Assembly: GCF_000004075.3 (NCBI RefSeq)
Contig: NC_026655.2
Coordinates: 3,658,001 to 3,722,000 of the forward strand
From: Cucumis sativus
Lineage: Eukaryota; Streptophyta; Magnoliopsida; Cucurbitales; Cucurbitaceae
Direction of reading: 5' to 3'
Length of the DNA stretch: 64,000 nucleotides
Shown: piece by piece, positions 11,743-24,562 of the stretch
Position numbering within the stretch: position 1 is the stretch's first letter
How the letters are laid out: each line of letters starts with the position of its first letter
The notes under the pieces: generated by a model
Seen by the model: the letters and a program-made list of their open reading frames with translations, nothing else
The model's database searches: none
What the model was told of the DNA's origin: nothing
Translations under genes and position numbers: made by a program

Positions 11743-13529
11743 GGATAATCCATCCAACAGAAAAAAAAGTACATAGAATTCAGTTAAAGAATAAGAACAC
11801 ATGGAAATCATTCAACAAGAAACCACCTTTTTTTCCTCTCTTTTCTTCAAATACAGACAAGAATCCAGAGAAGATACAGAGATTCATGAACAGAAACCAT
11901 GTGAAAATTTGTAACTGTTCCTTGAGTCTCTCTGTTCTTGCCATTTGTGCTTTTCTTTATTTATTTTAGCTTGGTGTTCGTATTGTAGATAGCCGATAGT
12001 TACATCGTGAAAGAATATACAGACTCAAGCTTGAATTGTTATAGTTTAGATGGCTTGGAAAGCTTGGTTCAAATCTTGAAATAAATGTGTTGAACATCTA
12101 TGATTCTTGATTCTAATACAAATGTTTGCGATTTCCCACTTGAGATTTGAGCATTCTGTTGGAAAAAAACAAGCAATAATTGACGAACCCAGATCGGAAA
12201 TTCAATCGAAATGAACTGGTCTAGACATTGGCTTCACACAATCGTTGACTGTTATACCAGAAGAAATGGGAACGAAGGTAATGGCGTCAAAGATTTGGGC
12301 TTTGGAAGTAAATGAATGGCTACAATTCAAAATTGACCTCAAGAGACATTTTTTTCCAAAACATCTCATGAAATTTCTCTATCCTTTCGATCAAATGTCC
12401 CCCACATTGCCGACGTTAAGAAAATTTAATGGTACCATGGTGGGTTGAGAATGTTTTATATATGTATGTGTGAAGTAAATAAATATTAAGAAAAATTACA
12501 ACTTTAGGTAGAGGGATGGAAGAATTGAGAGAACAAACATGTGATCTTTTTTGTGTGTGTATAAATAGTAAAATTTAACTGAAAGATTACCAAACCTAGG
12601 TTAAATGTGGATAAATTCCTGTCTGTCTAGTTTATTGAAGTTTTAAAAGATTTCCATGAATTTGTGGTGATTTGAAGAACTATGGTTTCAATTCTTGAAA
12701 CAAGATTGTAATACATGGTAAGGTTATGTGAAGTCATACTGTGTCGTGAGGTTGGAGGTTCAAATTTCCAAAACCAACCAAAAAGATTGAACTAAGAATA
12801 ATTTCTAACAAGCAGAAGTTAGTATCTGACTTCTACAATCTTATTTACAAGAGCTATACAACATCTCTAAGGACAGAAATTCAGAAATTTATGTTACAGA
12901 ATTGGTTAAGTCATAAAATATGAACAGGGAGAGAGGTTTGTACATATAGTAGGCTATGGCTGGTGAATGCAAGATTATCCCTACCTACGGCTGAAAGTCT
13001 GAATGATTTGGTTCTTAGATGCTGCTCTGTTGTGAAGCTATTCAAAATACTCTACTTGAATGCCTAATCCGTTTGTACATGAAATCTTCTTTAAAAAAAA
13101 AGCTACTGTCAGACAGCCTGCTGTAGTTTTTCACTTCCAGTTTACGAGAATTCTCCCACAGTTTTTTTCAGAATCGGCGAAAGCTAAGTCTGTAGAACCT
13201 TTTCTCTTCTTGGTTCTACATTATGAAGATTGAAGTAAGTTTTTGTTTGGTTGGCACAACATGGTAAAATTCAGGTCATGGATTAAACCTTATGGGAGGC
13301 TAAAGTTTCTGCCAGCTCCAAACTCAGTTTTGTATATCATTCTTGTTAGATTTCTGGTGAGGTTTAAAAGAATGAATCTTTCCAACATTTTGGGTGCCAG
13401 TTCTGCAACCTCTGGATTGATCTTTGTTAGGTATCGATACTCCTGCACTCAGAAAAATACCAAACGATCTTCACCCTTTACAAACTTCTTCATCTACTTC
13501 ATGGTGCTTCTGGTGTTTTCGAATTTGAT
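11743..13529. other. Intergenic region between converging genes
   Basis: This holds the 3' UTR of the membrane protein (+) and the 3' UTR of the formin (-). Small frames at 11739-11969 and 12245-12448 are unsupported. A 132-codon plus-strand frame at 13243-13641 runs antisense through the last formin exon and is not a gene. Near 12715-12790 there is a GAGGTTGGAGGTTCAAATTTCC stretch that recalls a tRNA T-arm, but it is isolated. Confidence 0.5.
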
Positions 13530-16500
13530 CTACTTTCTCAGCTTTCTCATCTCCATTTCCAATTGCTTGCAATTCTCTTCATGTGCTTTCAGAAAGGACC
13601 TTGTAAAATGGAAGAGGGTTCCAGTAACTGCATGGAATTGAACACATGGGTCATGTTTATGAATTGAACGATAAAAAGACAAGGTTTAGACTGTCAAGCG
13701 TTGTATAAAAACATCTACAACAATGAACGATAAAAAGACAAGGTGTGCAGCATTAACTAACCTTGTTCAAACGGACAACGGGCAGGATCCTCACCAAAAT
13801 ATAGTGCAAGTGCATCAGCATTTCTACCCTGCCACCAACCAGTAAGCAAAGGCATGGTCTCTTTTATTTCTTAATAGCCTCAAACTATATTGCAAAATTG
13901 ATGATATAGTCAAGAAGATTACCGCCACTGAGTAAAGAACTGTCACAGATTCCACCTCCCTCTCGGCAAGAGTAACAAATCCTTCCAATATCTAAAAATA
14001 CAAGACAATGAATTGTTTAATACACTGGAAAAGTGTCCTCAATGATGTTTTTTGTATGCGCATCTGGGTGATGAGAGGGATAGAGAACCAAAAGAGTATT
14101 TGCACAACGCTTGGCTATTTACATTTTTTGACCTATAAACAGAAATAACTTCATTGTATCAAACTCTCTATCGAAGAGTACCAATTCTTCCAAAGTAGTT
14201 GTCATATCACACTCATTTGACGTAGAAAACATCTATTCATCCATACAGAATTACTCCAATCATCAATCAAAAGGCCAAATAAGAAGGCAGAATTGAAATT
14301 TTCCCAGCAGATAGTTCAACTATTCAAATTTCCCTACGTTCTATTTAAAATCCCAGATGAAGAACCTGAAAAAGATTGATGGGCTTTGCACTTAAAAATT
14401 TGTGTAAAAGGCCTCACAGTTAAAACCCTCTTAATTTGGTGCCACGGTGCAAGGGACAGACAGAACAATCAAATATAAAACCTGACTAAGAATCCAATGG
14501 TTATCAAATAGGCCAATGGGTCTAAGTTATTGAGTATTGGAATTTTTGTACACAGTACCATCCCTTACAAAGAGATGCTTACGCACATGTAGCTTGAGGA
14601 TCACTCCGTTAACATTGACAAAAAAAATAGTTCATAATCATGATATGAACACAAAATATCCTAGAGGATGCTGGGGTAGGGAAGGGGGAAGGAAGAAAGA
14701 TTTTACACCTTATGAAAAATTTCAGAGATGGGGCCATCGCTTTTAGATGCAATCAGTTCCTGCTTCACCTTTTCCAATCCTTTTGTTATTGCTTGCATTT
14801 CCTCTGCCAAAGATTTCAATTGTATCTGCATAAGAAGCAAGACCCCAAGTCAAACAGGTTTCTTTCTTTTCTTTTGATCATAATGATTGAATTCAATACC
14901 AAGAAATATGTAGACCTTAGACGCAGCTTCCAAGCTACCAAGGTCCAGATGAAAATCAAGAAGTGATGGTGACTTCGAAGCAAGGACCTGAAGCACATGC
15001 ATAAACCAAATTTGTGATCAGCCTGTCACACTTGGGGGAAGCTGGGGGAAATATAAACAGATCAAACCTTTACAGCCTCTCAGTTCTCATACTTTACAGA
15101 TATTTTTTTCAGGATAGAAGTAACTTTCGGTTGACATACCATTCAGTAAGATATAATTTATTTAACAAGCACATTTATTCTCTCCCGACTCCCACTATAT
15201 TTAAAAACTAAAATTTATCAATAAAACAGTTGATATTAGAAAAGTACCTTACAGAGATAATGCATGAGAGTCAACTTATTGTTAGAAGCACGTGTATCAG
15301 TGAGTTTTGAGAGACTATCCAACCTGAATCCAATTGCAGAACCTGCATAGTATAATTGGTATTGAGCCATTTGGCTGGTAATGTGTTCAGAATTCATTTG
15401 CTAAAACATTTCAGTAACATGAATTTCTCGTGAAGAAAGTCAGCATCATAGAAAAGCAGAGAATAATATAGGATTGAGATATATTTTGTTCATCAAACAT
15501 GTGATTGGATAAAAGTGAGGAACTCAGGCATACTCACCCATGGTTCCCTTTAGTAATAAGGGAAAACCACCTTTGTAATAGTTATTGACAGTCAATATAA
15601 TGTGAAGAAGAATGTAATAAATATTGTGGAGCATGATGTAACCCTAGCTAATTAGGCGAAAGTTGGAAGACTTTGGAGACAGGAAAGGAGAGGGAAAAAA
15701 CCTATCAAAAGTTTGACATATTTTTCTCTTGCCCTTGTCATCAATACAAAATACCTTCAACCGTGGAAATTCATTTTTATAAAAATGATAATAGTAACTT
15801 TACATGATAAATATTTCTCGTTTACTCTAAACATGACGGTATAAACCCAATTAGGTGTCATGATGTTGGTAAAAATGTGTCTTCCAACAAGGGTGCAAGA
15901 AACTTCTTACCCCTAGCAGTTCCTTGGTTCAACATATTTCCCAGGCAAAGAATTTTCTTCAAAATCTCCTTCAATTTGCGAGAACTCTTCACCTAGTAAA
16001 CAACAACAACGTAAATTAATGGGCTGAGAATTGACACATATCAAATGAATGGAATAAGATATTCATTATCATTAGCAATATACCTCTTGACAGACAGAGT
16101 TTACAGTGTTTAGGCTTTTTTTGAACTCTACTATCTGCAAAGGAAGTCAAGAATAAGAACATAGAGCAAAAGAGTACGCTTACACACCAGAGAAACTAAA
16201 AATACGTTACAGATGAAGAGTTGCAGATACCACAAAACCTGAGAGCTGAAGTGAATCTTGAAAGAAAACACTCTTAACTTCGATTCCACACGAGGAACTT
16301 GCATCATCTCCAAAAAGTACTGATACGTAGCAATAGACAAATAAATGTAAGGAAAAAAAAGAACACACACGTAATTGCACCATCTCCAAAAACTGCAGAT
16401 GGCTCTAATAATCATAATAATGAAATTATAAATAAAATTAAAAATATAACAAAAATAACAACTATATGTTCAAAGACGGCATGCCTGTCACATGCAAGAA

Positions 16501-19500
16501 TTTAAAGAAATTATTTAGTTGAAGAAACACAAGTTATGACGTATTCACCAGAACAACTGAAAATTACCTGTTCACACTTTCCAAGTTTATCCTTGTCGCC
16601 AGAGTATCCCTTACAAAGTGATGCACAAACAAACCTTCAGTTTTGATCGTAAGTAAAGAGCATGGTTTGACATAACATGTAAAAAGAGCAGGATATCCCT
16701 TGAATAAGATGAAGAATCTAAGAATGACAAAATGAATAAAGGCTAATCCAACATTAGAGCACAAGATATTCACCTTGAGAAGCTCCATTTCTTCTTTGGT
16801 GGGGCAAAATTTGATAAGATTTTCCACTTGATCTACATCTAATACTGACTCATCCATGGAGAGTACTGCTGCCTGTATTATATAACACATGATGAATTGA
16901 CAATTACAGTAAGAAAAATACAATCTACTCCATACTGGCAAAGAGTGCTAACATGGTATAAGTGCTAACATGTTGATGACAGAAGAAATCAGTCTGTACC
17001 AAAGCAGAAATATCTAATGTGTCTGTAACTTTTCTTGGCTTACCATCATGTCAGATAGTGGCATCCTAACTTTTGTTAGCATGATTTCAGTGTTGTTTGC
17101 CCTTCTCAGATCAATCTGCAATTAAATATTTCATCCACTAATTAGTTGCACCAATAGTTAGGACCGTGATCTCATACATATATTATATATATCATAAGGT
17201 GTTGGAGGTGGGGTGGGGGGACTTGTTTCTAGGGAGCAATATTGAAGTTTAAATACCAAGTGAACTTTGTCCAATTTTGATCCAACTGACTTCCTTCGTC
17301 CTCCAGATTTACCTCCGGAATCAACCATAGGCTTAGGGACAATCACAGAGAAAAGTGTCTCCAGCTCAGATACATCAAATTCGGGTACACTGAAATGAAT
17401 GTAGGAAATTGGTTATTAGAAAGCATAATGAATGTTTAAGTGTGAAGGAACACATTGCATCTAGGCCAAACTACAATTTTGAAAGTGATGATTTCACACT
17501 CGAATGAACAAGCCACCTAGATTCATAGGAGAATTTATAATACCTTTCAGACTCTCCACATCTTTGCAATTCTTCCCATAAGCTCCCTTGCAGTACCCGA
17601 GTTACCTTGCTCCAGTGCAGAGGTTTCAATGATGACCGCTGAGGCCCTGGAGTAGCCACCCCTATGCCCATTGATCGCAAGAACCCACGTCCCCTTACCG
17701 TAGGTGCTGTTTTCATATCAGTTGAAGAACTTACCCCTTTAGCTCCCAAGTGTGGACTCACACCTCCTGAAGGTTGGGATGAAGAAGGAACCATTGGAAG
17801 AGGACTAGTTGTGGGTTGAGGAGGTGATGATGCTTCACAAATTGGAGATGGCAGGGAAGTGACAACACAAGTTGTTGCTGTTAAAGCCGGTTGCCCCTGA
17901 GTTAAATGTGGAGGAGCTGTCCTCTGAATTGGAGGAGGTGGCGGTGGGGGTGGTGGCAAAGCTCCAGCATCTGATAGGCGTGGAGAAAGCAGAGCTCCAT
18001 GTGAAGGGAGTGGTCGTGGTAGTGGTAATTGTGGGTGAGCTCTACGTATCGGAGGTGGAGGTGGTGCTGGTGGAGCATTTTGTTTAGGTTTATTTCCACA
18101 CACTAATAATGAACTTTTTGGTGCAGCATGATTGGAAGGTGGAGGTGGTGGTGGAGGCGGGGCTGGAGGAGGAGATCTTGCATTTTTGTGAAAATATGAA
18201 GAGGGTGATAAAGAAGATTTAGGAGATGATGCCTGGAAGAAAGATGTGTTAGCCTGAAGAGCTGGTGGCTGTAGAAGTGTAGTAGGAGATAGAGGAAGAG
18301 TAGGATCTTGATGCAGAACAGTGTTTGGCAATGGTCTTGGGGAACCGAGTGGTGATTGTGGTTTACTCGTCAGAATCTCTGCTGCAGAACTTAAAGGTTT
18401 TTTAGGAGTCGTCTTGTTACTTTTTTGTTCATCAGCTGTCTCAGACAGAAGCAGTCCTGAAATAGCAGAAGCGGCAGCAGGTTTTGAAGTCGAATATGAA
18501 TAAGAATCTTTAGTAGGAGAACTGATAGATGTTGGCGAGGCAACAGTTTGTCTTGTTGATGGATAAAACAAATGCATGGAGTTTGTGCAAGATTCTTTCT
18601 CATGTGAAATCCATCTAGAAAGAGTATTTGGTTTTGCCTGTTTTACAATAAAGTTCTGATCTTCTGGTTGTTTGGTTTTCTGTTTAGCTACAGTTGTATG
18701 ATTTGTTAGCTTAACTGTTGATGACGGCTGTTTCCTTGAAGCTGATTGCAACTTCTCATATTCAACCCTCCATGCATCAGCTTCCAACTTCTTCAAAGGA
18801 AGTTTTGATTCTAAGTGTGCAATGGCAGTATCCTCTCCGTAGCCTTTATGCTGCACCCCTTCCAACTTGTCGTAAGCATCATCTATCAGTTCCTTGATTG
18901 CCATACGTCTCAGTACATTAACAGAAAATAGCAGAGGATTCGGCTTCTTATCTCCATAATCCACAACAATGTCCTTCACTACTTGAAGACCAGAGTCCAC
19001 TTTTTCAGCTGTCTTAAAAGTTATATCATCAACAGTAATGTCCTTCACCGCTTCAATGTTACAATCCATCTTCTTGTCAAAATTTTGACTCCCTACAAAT
19101 GATTTACAGCGTTGGAATGTAGGAGGATCTGCATCCTCCTTCCAAACTGTTTGATGGTCAATATAATCTGTTTCGTTTGTATGTACCATTTGAACATCAT
19201 AATCCTTCTTAACTTCCTGCACGTCAACAGTATTGCTAAATATTTCCTCCACTTCAAAAAACTCCTCAGTCGAGTTGCTTTCAATTTCAATTTTATCATC
19301 ACTTCTTGCCGTTGTAGAGTGGTTTGGCACAACATGATCAGCATCCCGAAAAATTACCTGACACACGAGTATTCCTTCAAATATGAAGGCTTCAAAAGAA
19401 AAAAGTACATATCACCAGAAAAGAAACAGCAGCCTACCTCTGCTCTAAAATCTTTAGGAAACTGATCCCTGGCATCCCATAAAACATCAACCTCATCACG

Positions 19501-21015
19501 ATTGAGCTTCAAACTGTTTGAATGCACAAATGCTGTGTGAAACATAATTCTAAATATCACTTCCTCGCGTAGTAGATCTCCATTTAAACGGATGCATTCA
19601 AGAACAACATCGCCTTGAACGTGACAATGGACATCCACTTTTACCAGTCTGCTTGCTACCTGCAATTAAAATGCAAGAGAGCACTGAAATATTTGCCAAA
19701 TTCTTGGCTTTGTAAATCTTGTAAAATAGATTTTACCTGTAGATACTGGCGACCATGTCCTTCCATCTTTGCACTTGAAAAAACAAGTTTTGGGCTTCTA
19801 TTACGTGGTGTTAATGGATCCTGACCGTAAATGCGTATGATAGGCCTCCATCCCTTTCCACCATTAAGCATAGGAAGCTCTCGAAGTATCAGACAGTCTA
19901 AAATTAAAGGTGCGTCAGGTGGAGGCCAATCAGAACCTAGGTTTCTCCTAGAAATGTACTGAAGATATCTCATTTGAGAAGGCTGTGAGTTTACAGGGGA
20001 AAGGACTTGGAAAAGTTCTCTAGGTGCTTGCCTGTAGACCATTTCAAGGGTCTTCTGCTCCCCTTCATATTGTTTACGGTACAACAAAATGGCTGAAAGC
20101 ATGAAAGCAAGGATTGGCCATCCTCCTCGTTCACAGTTCATCAACAGTACATTTTTCTGTCTCTCCAGTGACAACCAGCTTTCACTCGACCGAATGAAGT
20201 GGTGGATCATCTCCAATGGCAGTAGGGAACACCCTTCATATTGAAGAGGATATTCCATCACTGTCATACCATATTGAGACAGTATGTCCGAAGTTTTAGT
20301 CTTCCTCTTTCGTTCACTAAAGTTGAACACCATGAAAGATGCGTCAGGAAAGTGGTCTTGCAGCTTTGGTATAATGCTAGCCAAGTACACTTTGTACTCA
20401 TCCTCCTCCAGGACCTCATTAGAGAAGCAACAATCAAACACTGAAAAAAAATAATTGGAAACTTCTTCATTAGTAGTAACATGCAGATACAACTATAGTA
20501 AGTTTTAGAACAACACTACAAAATATTTTCATATATTTAAAAGAAACTTCAGGTGAACAGAACCAGTTTACAAAGCAACAATTAACTAACTCAACTTGCT
20601 AATTGTAGATCTCTCCCAATGACCATAGAACCCATGCAACAAGGGGTGTTAAAATAAAGATCTTAGCAACTCAAAACTACTTGCTCTTACAAAAGGTAAA
20701 TGGGAAAAAAAAATCATGGCAAAATTAAAATGACGTACACAACAACAGTGAGCTTCTACAGAGAATTGGAGAAGAGAAGAACTGTTATTAGTATGTTAAA
20801 CCACCATAAACCACACTCAAACGCGCATCGAAGTAAAGAACAAAGCTCAATTATTCACCAAGCAAACAGTACGTAACAGAGACAACATACATTTCCTCAC
20901 TCACAGCACAAGAACAACAAGGAATTCGAAAGGGAAGCATACCGTACACTCTTTCCGCGATCTCAAGAAGCCGATCTGGAGGCTTCCGGTAGAATAATTT
21001 TCTAAACAGCGCCAT
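13530..21015 (-). CDS. Class II formin with PTEN-like N terminus (FH20/FH14 type)
   Basis: Seventeen exons on the minus strand: 20943-21015, 19737-20440, 19438-19659, 17544-19357, 17257-17389, 17044-17115, 16774-16872, 16568-16609, 16239-16319, 16084-16134, 15911-15992, 15248-15342, 14916-14987, 14709-14825, 13923-13991, 13762-13828, 13530-13627. They give 1,296 residues with every junction in frame. Residues 1 to about 333 are PTEN-like (phosphatase-like plus C2), beginning MALFRKLFYRKPPDRLLEI as in class II plant formins. A long Ser/Thr-rich linker and proline-rich FH1 runs follow, then FH2 from about residue 908 (SSLKPLHWSKV) with GNMLNQGTARG. Formins nucleate and processively elongate actin, and in plant class II members the PTEN-like part targets membranes. 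The phosphatase loop reads MNCERGGWP near residue 127 and lacks the catalytic Arg context, so it should be inactive. The C terminus after FH2 is short. Confidence 0.95.
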
Positions 21016-21528
21016 CTATGGCGCTGTTCCTCCCTCAGTCAGGCCCAAATCTACTCAACCAGAAGAAAAAACAGAGGAAATACACTAACCAAAACGCAAC
21101 CTCAGAAACCGTAGAAAAGTAAAGAAATTCAACACACCCAGAATGTCAAAATGGAATCTTAAATTCAGCAAGACCCAAAGAAGAAACAAAATAGAAAACC
21201 GGAAGAAACAGAGTACGTAGCTCAATTTGAGAACAAAGTCAGAAAATACAAGGAAAAACAGAGTGAGAAAACAGCTTGAGACAAAAGAGATAGCTCAAAA
21301 GTACTCAACAAAAGATGAAAATGGAGGATGAACACAAAAGCAGGAGAAAATCATAGAAAACAGAGGAGGGAGAGAATGCAGGAGCAGAGAAACAAATGAA
21401 AAGGTAAAGTAAGAGAGTGAGAGAGAAACAGGTTAGAAGAAAAGAGGAACATGAAGAAAATGAAATGATCAGAAGACAATTTTAAAGCAGAGCAAGAAAG
21501 AGAGAGAGAGAGGAAGGAAGGAAGAGAA

Positions 21529-21558
21529 ATGGAAATGGAAATGGAAATGGAAATGGAA
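21529..21558. repeat. ATGGAA hexanucleotide repeat in formin leader
   Basis: About five perfect ATGGAA units directly follow a GA/GGAA-rich tract. They lie some 515 bases upstream of the formin ATG and so are probably in its 5' UTR or core promoter. Read on the formin strand the tract is TTCCAT and contains no ATG. Confidence 0.7.
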
Positions 21559-21673
21559 AAAGGAGAGCAGTGGAAGAAGAGCTTTATATGCTGTCTGCTA
21601 TTCTCCACTTGGCTTTCCTGCAACGTCAACTTTTCTATTCTCTTCCCCTACGATGAAGAGAATCCGTTTCTCT

Positions 21674-22110
21674 ACGTGGCATACACGTGGCACCTACTTT
21701 TTTTATTTTATTTAACGACATTCTCTTCCTAATCTTTCCCACTAATCACATAAATTTACAAACAAATTCAAACCTTACTTTTAACAAAGCTTATCAATAT
21801 CTTAATCAAGCTTAATAAAAATTACAAATCAAAACGAAGACTTTTAAGAAGTTGAATAAGTTATGAAAAAAAATTAAGTATTTATTAAAGGAAACGTGCA
21901 AGGATCTTACTTTTTGAAACATGGGACTGTCAAAAATCTTAATAAATAAATAAAATAAAACCATAGTCTAAAAAGCAATAATAATATAATTCCCTATTAT
22001 AAAGTATTAGTGAGAAAAAATGTGTTAATCATACAAAGCCAAAGTAATTAAAACATTAACATATCATAGTGAAGGAGAGAATGATTTCTACAGCACGTGC
22101 AATGCACGTG
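21674..22110. promoter_or_regulatory. Two pairs of ACGT-core motifs upstream of the formin
   Basis: ACGTGGC occurs at 21674-21680 and again at 21685-21691. CACGTG occurs at 22094-22099 and again at 22105-22110. In both pairs the copies start 11 bases apart, about one helical turn. ACGTGGC is the ABRE core and CACGTG the G-box, bound by bZIP and bHLH factors (established). The region lies 0.66-1.1 kb upstream of the formin ATG. Activity is inferred. Confidence 0.4.
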
Positions 22111-23561
22111 ATTCATACTTAATATGGATTAGTGTGACAAGTTTGGAATAATTCCAAAAGTATTTATTTATTTGAATAATTAAGCCTTCTTTTAATAATT
22201 AACATACAAATACAAATTAGTTGACAGTTATAAAGACTTAATTTAGAGATTTATGATCATTTCAACTTTAATCCTATTTTTAAAACCAATTATACTATAG
22301 AATGGAATATAAAAATTATCATCATTTTAAATATAATGATCTCATTGCTTTATTGATAAAACTTAGCTTTTGAATCTACAAATTTAGCCTAAAGTTTGTT
22401 GATATCATCTTTTAAAAGAATGAAAAGAAATAAGTTTTTCTTTAGTATATTTGACATATTATTAAAATGATTATCTTAGAGAAAAGAACGTTATTGTTTT
22501 CTTACTTTAACTCTTAAATTTACAATTGTTGATATCATTGTTTATATATTATCTTTTGATTGTAATTTTTTTTTTTTTTTTTTTTGCATTCTAAATCTTT
22601 TATCTTTATCAAATATCTTATACATAGTTTTTCTTTTGAGAGATATAATTATACACAATATCTATTATATAATAATAAAGTTGTAACTAAAAAGCCATAT
22701 TAATTATGAGGGAATTTTAGTATTCTTGAAATCAAATACAAATAATCATTTTTTGGACACTACCCAAGCAAGAATCATTTTGTGATTATTGATGTATATT
22801 GAGAAGACAATTGTAGTTTTAATTATTTTGACTTTTCAAACCCATAGCAAAGTTTTCTATTAGATGATGATCTCTTCTCTTCTTTCTCTTGGTTATTTTC
22901 ATGTAAGTGATTATTTTACCAAAGCACAAATCCAAATAATAAATATAAACAATGAAGAAGTATTTAATATCTACTTGTACGTAGATGATTTATTCAAAGT
23001 TGTTGAGAATAACAAACTACTTGATATGTCCACGATGATATGATATCTTTCACTTTGGACATAAACCCACGTAGCTTTGTTTTTAGTTTCACCCAAAAGC
23101 CCTCGTATCATTTGAAAGCATTGTACTTCTTATGAACTAATGATATTTTTTATCTTTACTTTGATAAAAATCATAAGAAATCATGAAATGAAAGCAAAGA
23201 AAAGCATAGTGGAAATCCCTTTGATTGTTAGAAGCAATAATGAAGGGCATATGGGTAATAGGCATTTGTTGAAGGGTGAGTGAAGGAAAAGGATCCCACC
23301 TTCATAAATGAGCATGATTGGTGCCAAAAAGAAATGAACAAAGAAGAAAAGAACAAATTAAGATAGTTAGGATACTATATGATATTCACTTTCCTCCTAA
23401 TTGTATGTGTTTGAATATTGATTCATTTTGCAAATAAAGCCTTCTCACTTTGTGCTTTGTTCTACTAGAAATGAATTATTTACATTTTTCTTGGTCAAGT
23501 TTGGTACGTGATCATGATTTCAACTCATTGAGAGAAGAATTGAAGCTTCTAATAAGGATGA

Positions 23562-24209
23562 ATGCTAATTACCAAAGCAGATATGGACAAAGGAAGAGGC
23601 AAATCCATGTGTGGCTTAAGCTCTGCTTTGGCCTTTAACATAACTGCCCCATTTGCTTTCTTTTCTACATTATCATTTCAAGTATGGAGCCCTCAAAATT
23701 TTCACAATCTTAATTCTAAAAGCCACTGTTCCACTCTGAATCTTCACATCCCTTTGCCCCCATCTTTCCACAGCAAGATTTATCTTGTTTTTCATGACCC
23801 CAAATGGTTTAGACTTTGTACATTGTTAATGTCCTCTCCCTTTCGTCCTTGGCTTCCAAACAATGGAAGCGATTTGATTGCAAAACAACATGTTTATGAT
23901 TTGATTTGCGATCTGATTTCGGTTCGACTTCTTTCTCGTGTGCTTATTAGGTGTCTTAACTCCTATCTACTTGAACGATTCTATGGAGATAATGATTCAT
24001 TAACAAAATTGGAGAAGAGAAAAGAACAAGGTACGCAGCATCTTGGATGTGATACATGTTTTATGATGCCCTTTGTTTTGCTTCATAATTATTTCCCTCC
24101 TTTTCTCTTCATTGAAGAAACCAATCAAGTGAAGAAATTACTGCTTTCAAGAATGGAAACATCTTTAAAGTACACTGTCATGTTTACAAATCAGGAACAT
24201 TTACAGTAA
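23562..24209 (+). other. Unassigned 215-codon open frame
   Basis: An uninterrupted ATG-started frame of 215 codons in AT-rich DNA, longer than most chance frames here. The translation is Leu-, Ser- and Phe-rich and shows no motif, signal peptide or membrane layout that I recognise. It lies just downstream of the minus-strand kinase gene, on the other strand. It could be an orphan gene, a decayed gene or chance. I do not count it as a gene without transcript evidence. Confidence 0.25.
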
Positions 24210-24562
24210 TACTTTCTCACCATCTATCGGTACTACTCTATACATTACAACATTGGATAAAAAAAATCAGGGAACTAAATAGAAAAGAGGGGAAAAAATG
24301 GCTGCTTGGATCGCAATCAACAAGTTTGATCATCCAAATGTTTCTGCTTTAGTCAAGATGTTCCAACGTGTGTATATTTCTGTTGTGGTGTTGAACAGCA
24401 ATGACTTAAATTCCTTGGTTATGAACTTGTTGTTGTGAAATCTTCAGCAATCAATAGTTTATCAAGTGATTTTCATCTTGAACGAGAGAAGGATCTCTTC
24501 ACTTGGTGCTTTCTTCTGTTACAAAATGGCCAATCTCCTGAGTTTTTCCAACTGATAAGCAA

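Larger units (their letters stand above)
21016..24562. other. Upstream region of the formin and tail of the kinase gene
   Basis: From 21016 to about 21590 is the purine-rich (CT-rich on the transcript strand) formin leader, including GA runs near 21500 and an ATGGAA hexanucleotide array at 21529-21558. Promoter-like motifs lie at 21674-21691 and 22094-22110. From 22200 to 23400 the DNA is AT-rich with a T run at 22569-22585 and holds nothing I can name. An unassigned plus-strand frame at 23562-24209 is listed separately. About 24230-24562 is probably the kinase 3' UTR. Confidence 0.5.

Noticed and set aside
13243-13641. 132-codon plus-strand frame
   Set aside because: It overlaps the last formin exon (13530-13627) in antisense, and the formin reading joins in frame to sixteen upstream exons.
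17872-18087. Val-rich plus-strand frame
   Set aside because: Antisense shadow of the formin poly-proline (FH1) region.
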